Assembly (NCBI GenBank): GCA_023427865.1
Contig: JAEYZV010000553.1
Coordinates: 1 to 6,958 of the forward strand
DNA from: Acidobacteriota bacterium
GTDB lineage: Bacteria; Acidobacteriota; Vicinamibacteria; Vicinamibacterales; Vicinamibacteraceae
Reading direction: 5' to 3'
Length of the DNA stretch: 6,958 nucleotides
Every line of letters starts with the position of its first letter. Position 1 is the stretch's first letter. Made by a program: the position numbers and the translations under genes. The notes below the pieces were generated by a model, which searched no databases, had not been told where the DNA came from, and saw nothing but the letters and a program-made list of their open reading frames with translations. Shown piece after piece: positions 1 through 4,658 of the stretch.

Positions 1-1495
1 CCTGCAGGTCGCGCGCTGCCTGCGCGCGTGTCGCCTCGGCGCGCTCGAGCGCCAGCCGGGCGTCGTTCAACTCGAGCTGTGTCGACAGTCCCTCCCTGTA
101 GCGGACGTCGGCAATCTGGTAGGCGCGTTGCGCCTCCTCGACCGTGCCGGAGGTCGCCTCCCACTGGGCGCGCGCCGCAAGGTACGCGGCGTGTGCACTT
201 CGTGTTTCGAGCTCGGCCAGTTCCTTCACCTGCTGCAACTGCTGCCGGCTCTCCTCGAGCGTGGCCTCGGCGATGGCCAGATTCGCCCGGCGCCGACCGC
301 CGTCGAGAATCGGCAGCGACACCGACGCGCCGATCGTCCAGTCACGCTGCTTGAAGCGCGGGGCCGGGTCGTACGCGTAGGCGATGAACGACGACGTGAT
401 GTTGACGGCCGGCTTGAACAGCGAGAGCGTCGCGTCCACGGCCGCGTCGTTGGCCTGCACGCCGAGTTCGGTCTGCCGCACGGCGGTCCGCTCCATCAGC
501 CGGAGGCCGGCTTCGACCTCCGCGAGCACGGCCGTCCAGCGCGTCGAGAGCAGGCCGTTCGGCTCGGCCAGGTTCGCCTCGAGTTCCAGCGCCTGGTCGG
601 CCGGGACGTTGATCAACTGCTTGAGACGCAGGTAGGCGAGGTCGCGGTTCACACGGGCGCGGATCACGGCCGCCCGCTGGTTGTCGCGGGCCACCCGGGC
701 GCGCAGCGCCTCGAACTCGGCGATCTGGCCGACCTTGAACTGCAGTTCCACCTGCTGGAGCGTCTCGCCCGCCTGCGCCAGCGTCGCTTCGGTGATCGTC
801 ACGAGCCGATCGCTGAGCGCGGCATCGTAGAAGGCCGTGGCCACGTCGAGGTCGAGCTGCGCCCGCGTGGTGGTGATACCGAGCGAGGCGGCCTCGCGAC
901 CCGCACGCGCCTGCCGCTCGCGTGCGCGGATCTGCCCGCCGTCGTAGACCATCTGCGAGAACTGCACGTTGGCCGTCCACGTGTTCATCTGCCCGAACGG
1001 CAGGTCACCGCCATCGGACGACCCGAACGGGTTCCCGGGCGGGCACTGCAGGAAGCGCTCGAGCTCCGCCACCCGCTGTTCCACGGGCGCGCCAGGGTTC
1101 ACGGTCAGCCCCGCGCAGGGTTGCACGGGCGCGTCGGTGTCGAAGATGCCCTCGAACTGGGTCTGCAACGTGCGCTGGTACCCGACCGCGGTGTTGAGCT
1201 GGGGGTACAGCCCGCTCCGTACGAGATCGACCTGACCCTCGGCACGGCGCACGCCCGCTTCGGCGGCGGCGACCTGCTCACTGCCGCCCTCGGCAAGCGT
1301 GAGCGCCTCGTCGAGGGTCAGTCGGCGCACGGGCCCCTGTTCTGCAACCGGACGAGGCGCGACCTGAGCTGGCGTCCCGGGCGGCGGCGCCGACGGCGCG
1401 ACCTGCGCCCGACCGGCAACCGGCGCGAGCAACAGCGCTCCGAGGAACACCGCCGGAGCAATTGGACTGGCGGGAGCGAAAGACGACTCAGGCAT
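1..1495 (-). CDS. TolC-family outer-membrane efflux protein (C-terminus cut by window edge)
   Basis: Outer-membrane channel component of a tripartite efflux or type I export system. The 498 visible residues show an export signal: a hydrophobic stretch at about 12-27, with likely cleavage after AGRA (residue 30). The mature part is the two-fold repeated TolC/OEP fold. The repeat is visible as FSQMVYDGGQIRA (179-191) against VSLPILDGGRRRAN (392-405), and as FKVGQIAEFEALRARV (253-268) against YREGLSTQLELNDARL (466-481). Long Ala/Arg/Glu-rich helices separate the strands. A loop at about 113-170 is longer than in E. coli TolC and has two cysteines (127, 151). The ATG lies within the end of the upstream repressor gene (8-bp overlap), so translation is probably coupled. 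The signal peptide lacks basic residues before its hydrophobic core, which is unusual. Only a short C-terminal piece should be missing. The family is certain; the exported substrate cannot be inferred. Confidence 0.93.
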   Translation of the reverse strand, partial: MPESSFAPASPIAPAVFLGALLLAPVAGRAQVAPSAPPPGTPAQVAPRPVAEQGPVRRLTLDEALTLAEGGSEQVAAAEAGVRRAEGQVDLVRSGLYPQLNTAVGYQRTLQTQFEGIFDTDAPVQPCAGLTVNPGAPVEQRVAELERFLQCPPGNPFGSSDGGDLPFGQMNTWTANVQFSQMVYDGGQIRARERQARAGREAASLGITTTRAQLDLDVATAFYDAALSDRLVTITEATLAQAGETLQQVELQFKVGQIAEFEALRARVARDNQRAAVIRARVNRDLAYLRLKQLINVPADQALELEANLAEPNGLLSTRWTAVLAEVEAGLRLMERTAVRQTELGVQANDAAVDATLSLFKPAVNITSSFIAYAYDPAPRFKQRDWTIGASVSLPILDGGRRRANLAIAEATLEESRQQLQQVKELAELETRSAHAAYLAARAQWEATSGTVEEAQRAYQIADVRYREGLSTQLELNDARLALERAEATRAQAARDLQ

Positions 1496-2114
1496 GACGG
1501 GCAATGGCCTCGGGAGGACTGTCGGTGTCGGACGCGGCGGTCGGACGGACGCCGATGGCCCGCAGGAAGAACGCGACGTAGCGCTGTGGTGCCTCTTCGG
1601 CGGAGTACGGGTAGCACTGCGGGTGCGCATCGCGCCCCATTGCGTCGGCGAAGACGACCCCGCTCAGCATGCCGGACGCAACGGGGACGTCGATGTCCGG
1701 GTCGCAGAGCCCGGCTTCGCGCAGGCGTTCGAGATACGCGCCGAGCGTTCGTTCAATCGAGGTGCCCATGCGGTCGCCAATGCAGGCCATGTCGGGATGC
1801 GACTGCGCGTCGGCCATGGCAGCCTTGATGAGGCGGCTGTTGCGCACGACGAATTCGTAGTGGCGGCGCGTCCAGTCGAGCAGTTCCGTGGCGGGGTCGC
1901 GCGGCACGGCGGGCAACGCCGCTTCGTCCTGCAGGCGCGTCACTGCCCGGAGCACGGCCTCGAGGATCAGGCCTTCCTTCGAACCGAACTGGCGGAAGAG
2001 GGTGACTTCGTTGACGCCGGCTTCCTGGGCGATGCGCCGAGTGGTGGCGCCGCGGAATCCGGCATTGGCGAAGACCTTCACCGCCGCTTCGAGAAGTTGT
2101 TCACGCACGTCCAT
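1488..2114 (-). CDS. TetR/AcrR-family transcriptional repressor
   Basis: A 208-residue DNA-binding repressor of usual TetR length. The N-terminal helix-turn-helix is clear: VREQLLEAAVKVFANAGFRG (3-22), then TTRRIAQEAGVNEVTLFRQF (24-43) and GSKEGLI, the classic TetR signature. The C-terminal domain (about 55-190) is the variable ligand-binding and dimer part, so the inducer is unknown. The ATG at 2114 was chosen because the fold starts right after it. The frame stays open upstream to 2249, but those 45 residues are Arg/Pro-rich, unlike the family, and overlap the probable operator. No Shine-Dalgarno sequence precedes the ATG. Being first in an operon with a TolC gene suggests control of an efflux pump. 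Two matching inverted repeats upstream of it suggest autoregulation. The family is seen in sequence; the target and ligand are inference. Confidence 0.93.
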   Translation of the reverse strand: MDVREQLLEAAVKVFANAGFRGATTRRIAQEAGVNEVTLFRQFGSKEGLILEAVLRAVTRLQDEAALPAVPRDPATELLDWTRRHYEFVVRNSRLIKAAMADAQSHPDMACIGDRMGTSIERTLGAYLERLREAGLCDPDIDVPVASGMLSGVVFADAMGRDAHPQCYPYSAEEAPQRYVAFFLRAIGVRPTAASDTDSPPEAIARHA

Positions 2115-2144
2115 GGGAGGGGGTCGTCGAGCGGCCGACTCCCT

Positions 2145-2174
2145 GTTGTAAATCGGGGAGCCGCGAGAATGCAA
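2145..2174 (-). promoter_or_regulatory. Candidate promoter of the tetR-tolC operon
   Basis: On the minus strand a -35-like TTGCAT (2174-2169) and a -10-like TACAAC (2150-2145) are 18 bp apart. Transcription would start near 2138, about 24 nt before the repressor ATG. Four bases of the -35 box lie inside the first inverted repeat (2171-2186), so a bound repressor would block polymerase. The -10 is weak. An alternative -10, TATCCT (2240-2235), lies just downstream of the second inverted repeat. Identified by eye only. Confidence 0.4.
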
Positions 2175-2186
2175 GCAACCACTTGC
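2171..2186. promoter_or_regulatory. Inverted repeat, probable TetR operator 1
   Basis: GCAAGCAACCACTTGC is a 16-bp site with perfect 5-bp arms GCAAG/CTTGC around a 6-bp centre. The same arms, same spacing and same C...A inner flank recur at 2246-2261. Length and form suit a TetR-family dimer site. It sits 57 bp upstream of the repressor ATG and overlaps the candidate -35 box, consistent with autorepression. Binding is inferred. Confidence 0.7.
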
Positions 2187-2245
2187 TCTCAGCTCCTGAT
2201 TCACTCGCAGGCCCGGCTCGATCCGCGCCCACCAAGGATAGGGCT

Positions 2246-2261
2246 GCAAGCGCTTACTTGC
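2246..2261. promoter_or_regulatory. Inverted repeat, probable TetR operator 2
   Basis: GCAAGCGCTTACTTGC matches operator 1 at 12 of 12 outer positions (GCAAGC-N4-ACTTGC) and differs in all or most of the central four. It also contains the perfect 8-bp palindrome AAGCGCTT (2248-2255). Its centre is 75 bp from that of operator 1, about seven helical turns, so dimers on both sites could lie on the same face of the DNA. On the minus strand it lies just before TATCCT (2240-2235), which may be a second -10. It could also affect the divergent glycosidase gene. Confidence 0.65.
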
Positions 2262-2350
2262 GCCGCCGTACTACTACGCAGCGCGCAGCGAGGAAGTTCC
2301 ATTCACCTCCAGGGCAGAGCTATCGCGTACACACCCTGGCTCGCCGGCGT

Positions 2351-2382
2351 CTGTTACCTGCCGCCTGCCCTCCTGTTACCTG
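2351..2382. repeat. Short direct repeat CTGTTACCTG, two copies 22 bp apart
   Basis: CTGTTACCTG occurs at 2351-2360 and 2373-2382 with related flanks (CCGCCTGCC after the first, ACACCCGCCTGCG after the second). The second copy contains TTACCT, 18 bp upstream of the -10-like TACCCT of the glycosidase gene. The pair may therefore be activator or polymerase contacts, or simply a small duplication. No function can be assigned. Confidence 0.6.
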
Positions 2383-2399
2383 ACACCCGCCTGCGGCAG

Positions 2400-2405
2400 T
2401 ACCCT
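2400..2405 (+). promoter_or_regulatory. Candidate -10 box for a leaderless glycosidase mRNA
   Basis: TACCCT fits TANNNT and is followed by exactly 6 nt before the GTG at 2412, so the expected transcription start is the G of the start codon. No Shine-Dalgarno sequence exists upstream. The -35 is poor (TTACCT, 18 bp upstream). The same geometry recurs before the next gene. Confidence 0.4.
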
Positions 2406-2411
2406 GACCCC

Positions 2412-3329
2412 GTGCTTCCCGGCGTCAACCTGCCCTGGGATCGCTACGGTGGCGACTTCGGCGCCAATGCCTGGTCGCCCGCCGGAGGCCTCTCGACGCG
2501 CGACCTCCAGCCACTTCAGCACGTGTTCGCGGAGGCCCGCCGGGCCGGCGCCGAGCTCGTGCGCTGGTTCGTGCTGTGCGACGGCCGCGCCGGCATCTCG
2601 TACGACGCCGGCGGCGTGCCCACCGCGCTGCAGCCCGTCGTGCTCGAGGACTTCCAGGCCGCGCTCGACCTGCTCGAGCAGCACGGCCTGCGCATGGTGC
2701 CGGTGCTGTTCGACTTCACGTGGAGCGATGCCCGACGCCAGGTGAACGGCGTCGATCTCGGCGGACGCGCGTGGGTGCTTCGCGATCCCGTGGCACGCCA
2801 TCGGCTGTGGCGCGTGCTCGACGACCTGCTCGCCGCGTTCGGACGGCATCCTGCCATCGCGATGTGGGATGCGTGGAACGAGCCCGAGTGGCTGTGCGCG
2901 CCATGGCGTCCGCACGCGCGCCGCCTCTCGCGCGCGCACCTGCGTCGCTGCCTCGGCGAACTCGTGCTGCACCTTCGGTGGCATGTCACGCAGCCAGTGA
3001 CGGTGGGCCTGGCGAGCGCACGCGGCCTGCCGCTGTGTCGCGCGCTCGATCTCGACGTGCTGCAGGTGCACTGGTACGACCCGCTCGAACGACGGACGCC
3101 GCTCGCAGTGCGGCCCCTGGTGCCGTGGACCGGTGCGCCGCTCGTGCTCGGCGAGTTTCCCACGGCAGGGAGCGCCCGCACCGGCGCGCAGATCGTCGAG
3201 ATCGCGCAACGCGCAGGTTACGCCGCGGCATGGCCGTGGTCGCTGCTCGCCACCGACGCGAGTTCCGACCGCGATCGCGCACTGCGCGCGATCGACGCGA
3301 GCGCCGTGCGCGATGCATCGACGCGGTGA
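2412..3329 (+). CDS. Glycoside hydrolase, GH5-like (clan GH-A), cytoplasmic
   Basis: A 305-residue TIM-barrel retaining glycosidase. The start of the barrel is LPGVNLPWDRYGGDFGANAW. DAWNEPEW carries the acid/base Glu157 in the NEP motif. VLQVHWYDP (216-224) is the usual strand with active-site His/Tyr. LVLGEFPT carries the nucleophile Glu248, and AAWPWSLL (272-279) is the last strand with its conserved Trp. Both catalytic glutamates are present, so it should be active; the sugar substrate cannot be read from the sequence. The GTG at 2412 is chosen because homology begins at once and a -10-like box precedes it. The frame is open far upstream, but that part lacks family features. No signal peptide is visible, so an intracellular role, perhaps on imported oligosaccharides, is inferred. 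It diverges from tetR and ends 43 bp before the ATP-grasp gene. Confidence 0.82.
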   Translation: MLPGVNLPWDRYGGDFGANAWSPAGGLSTRDLQPLQHVFAEARRAGAELVRWFVLCDGRAGISYDAGGVPTALQPVVLEDFQAALDLLEQHGLRMVPVLFDFTWSDARRQVNGVDLGGRAWVLRDPVARHRLWRVLDDLLAAFGRHPAIAMWDAWNEPEWLCAPWRPHARRLSRAHLRRCLGELVLHLRWHVTQPVTVGLASARGLPLCRALDLDVLQVHWYDPLERRTPLAVRPLVPWTGAPLVLGEFPTAGSARTGAQIVEIAQRAGYAAAWPWSLLATDASSDRDRALRAIDASAVRDASTR

Positions 3330-3360
3330 CGCGTCTGCACGGGGTGCGGCTGACCTACGT

Positions 3361-3366
3361 TATCCT
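3361..3366 (+). promoter_or_regulatory. Candidate -10 box for a leaderless ATP-grasp mRNA
   Basis: TATCCT lies 6 nt before the ATG at 3373, placing the predicted transcription start on the A of the start codon. No Shine-Dalgarno sequence and no clear -35 are visible. A small GCAC-GGG-GTGC hairpin (3337-3347) covers the -35 region. If real, the gene can be transcribed apart from the glycosidase gene. Confidence 0.42.
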
Positions 3367-3372
3367 TCGCGC

Positions 3373-4392
3373 ATGCGTCGCCTGCGCGTGCTGTGTCTCA
3401 TGCACGACTACCTCGTGCCACCCGAGGACGACACCAAGTACGACATCTCGGTTCCCTGGAAGACGGAGTTCGACGTCAAGAACACGCTGGAGGTGATGGG
3501 GCACGAGGTGCGTGTGTGCGGCATGGCCGACGACCTCTCGGTGCTGCGCACGGCGGTGAAGGACTTCGCACCGCACATCGTCTTCAACCTGATGGAGAAC
3601 TTCACCGAGGTGGGCGTGTTCGACCAGAACATCGTCAGCTACCTCGAGCTCCTGAAGGTGCCGTATACCGGGTGCAACCCGCGCGGGCTGATGCTGTCGC
3701 GCGACAAGGCGCTGTCCAAGCAGCTGCTGTCCTATCACCGCATCCCGGTGCCGGATTTCACGGTGATCCGCGTCGGCAGGCCGGTGCAGCGCCCCAAGCG
3801 CCTCCAGTTCCCGCTCATCGTGAAATCGCTCACCCAGGAGGCGTCCATTGGCATCTCGCAGGCGTCGGTGGTCGAGAACGACGAGAAGCTGCGCGAGCGA
3901 GTGCGGTTCATCCACCACAGCGTCGGCACCGACGCGATCGTCGAGCGCTTCGTCGACGGTCGCGAGTTGTACGTGGGCATTGTCGGCAACTTGGCGCTGC
4001 GCGTGTTTCCCGTGTGGGAGCTGAACCTCGGCAACCTGCCGCGCGAGAGCTGGCGCATCGCCACCGAACGCGTGAAATGGAGTGGCTCGTACCAGCAGAA
4101 GCACGGGATCATGAGCGGCCCGGCGGAGGGACTCGCCGAGGGTGTGGCCGAACGCATCCAGCGCCTGTGCAAGCGCGTCTATCGCACGCTCGACCTGAGC
4201 GGCTACGCGCGCATCGATCTGCGCCTCAGCGACGATGGCCGCGTCTACGTGCTCGAGGCCAACGCCAACCCGCAGATCGCGTATGGCGAGGACTTCGCCG
4301 AGGCCGCCGAAGCCGCGGGCCTGCAGTACGAGCAGTTGCTGCAGCGGATCATCAACTACGGCCTCGCCTGGCGCCCCGAACGGCGCGGCTGA
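3373..4392 (+). CDS. D-Ala-D-Ala-ligase-like ATP-grasp enzyme, substrate unknown
   Basis: A 339-residue soluble ATP-dependent carboxylate-amine/thiol ligase. An N-terminal Rossmann-like domain (1-95) leads into VPYTGCNPRGLMLSRDK (96-112), where D-Ala-D-Ala ligases have YTG and the first lysine. FPLIVKSLTQEASIGIS (146-162) gives the ATP lysine (151) and the Glu/Ser-Gly loop. VERFVDGRELYVGI (190-203) is the hinge and adenine region. GYARIDLRL (277-285) and VLEANANP (293-300) supply the Mg-binding Asp282, Glu295 and Asn297. The substrate-side omega loop of true Ddl (YDY...KY) is replaced by KWSGSYQQKHGIMSGPAEG (235-253), so peptidoglycan dipeptide synthesis is doubtful. The ATG is the first start after the upstream gene and matches where the fold begins. 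It lies 43 bp after the glycosidase gene and 56 bp before the transporter pair. Ligase class is firm; product is unassigned. Confidence 0.85.
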   Translation: MRRLRVLCLMHDYLVPPEDDTKYDISVPWKTEFDVKNTLEVMGHEVRVCGMADDLSVLRTAVKDFAPHIVFNLMENFTEVGVFDQNIVSYLELLKVPYTGCNPRGLMLSRDKALSKQLLSYHRIPVPDFTVIRVGRPVQRPKRLQFPLIVKSLTQEASIGISQASVVENDEKLRERVRFIHHSVGTDAIVERFVDGRELYVGIVGNLALRVFPVWELNLGNLPRESWRIATERVKWSGSYQQKHGIMSGPAEGLAEGVAERIQRLCKRVYRTLDLSGYARIDLRLSDDGRVYVLEANANPQIAYGEDFAEAAEAAGLQYEQLLQRIINYGLAWRPERRG

Positions 4393-4399
4393 ACGCCGC

Positions 4400-4420
4400 C
4401 GGGGTGGACGTCCGGCCCCG
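4400..4420 (+). other. GC-rich hairpin between ATP-grasp and transporter genes
   Basis: CGGGG (4400-4404) pairs with CCCCG (4416-4420), and the interior contains the palindrome GGACGTCC (4406-4413). It begins 8 bp after the ATP-grasp stop. No T-run follows (ATCTGGGACA), so it is not a standard intrinsic terminator. It could be an mRNA 3'-end stabiliser, a Rho-dependent end, or chance in GC-rich DNA. Confidence 0.3.
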
Positions 4421-4448
4421 ATCTGGGACAGAGTTAGCGCCGCATCAC

Positions 4449-4649
4449 ATGAGGATTCCCCGCGTCGCGCTCTGGCTGTTCGCCCTGTATCTGCTCGTCT
4501 ACGTCGGCTTCGTGAGCCTCAGCGCGTTCGCGCCCGGGGTCATGGCGGCCACGCCGCTCGCAGGACTTCCGCTCTCGCTCCTCTACGGCCTGCTGCTGAT
4601 CGCGCTGGCCTTCGTCCTTGCCGCGCTCTACCTGCGCGTGGCCCGCTGA
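4449..4649 (+). CDS. DUF485-family small membrane protein, symporter partner (YjcH-like)
   Basis: A 66-residue integral membrane protein with two hydrophobic helices: VALWLFALYLLVYVGFVSLS (6-25) and YGLLLIALAFVLAALYL (46-62). Between them is AFAPGVMAATPL, the AFAPG signature of DUF485; E. coli YjcH has a comparable AFAPG motif and lies before the acetate symporter ActP. The gene ends 9 bp before the symporter start, the family's usual arrangement, so it probably belongs to the transport complex or its assembly. YjcH has roughly 100 residues, starting with a soluble helix. Here the protein starts almost directly at the first membrane helix, so it is a minimal version. No in-frame start upstream restores the missing part. 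The ATG has no Shine-Dalgarno sequence. The precise role of DUF485 is unknown. Confidence 0.85.
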   Translation: MRIPRVALWLFALYLLVYVGFVSLSAFAPGVMAATPLAGLPLSLLYGLLLIALAFVLAALYLRVAR

Positions 4650-4658
4650 CCCGCGCCC

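Noticed and set aside
128..1828. A 566-residue plus-strand open frame
   Set aside because: It runs antisense to tolC and tetR, whose minus-strand translations are clear family members. Its own protein is low-complexity Arg/Gly with no motif.
2115..2249. N-terminal extension of the TetR protein to an ATG at 2249
   Set aside because: The 45 extra residues are unlike TetR N-termini and would put operator 1 and the promoter inside the coding sequence.
1494..2411. Upstream part of the open frame that contains the glycosidase
   Set aside because: It crosses the whole tetR gene in antisense and the promoter region. Family similarity begins only at about 2412.
2376..3209. Minus-strand open frames opposite the glycosidase
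   Set aside because: They are antisense shadows. The plus strand carries the NEP and GE catalytic motifs in the right order.
3133..3372. Longer N-terminus for the ATP-grasp protein
   Set aside because: The extension overlaps the glycosidase gene, is Arg-rich and lacks similarity. The ATG at 3373 matches the fold start.
4400..4420. Intrinsic terminator after the ATP-grasp gene
   Set aside because: The hairpin is present but no T-run follows, so it is listed only as a hairpin.
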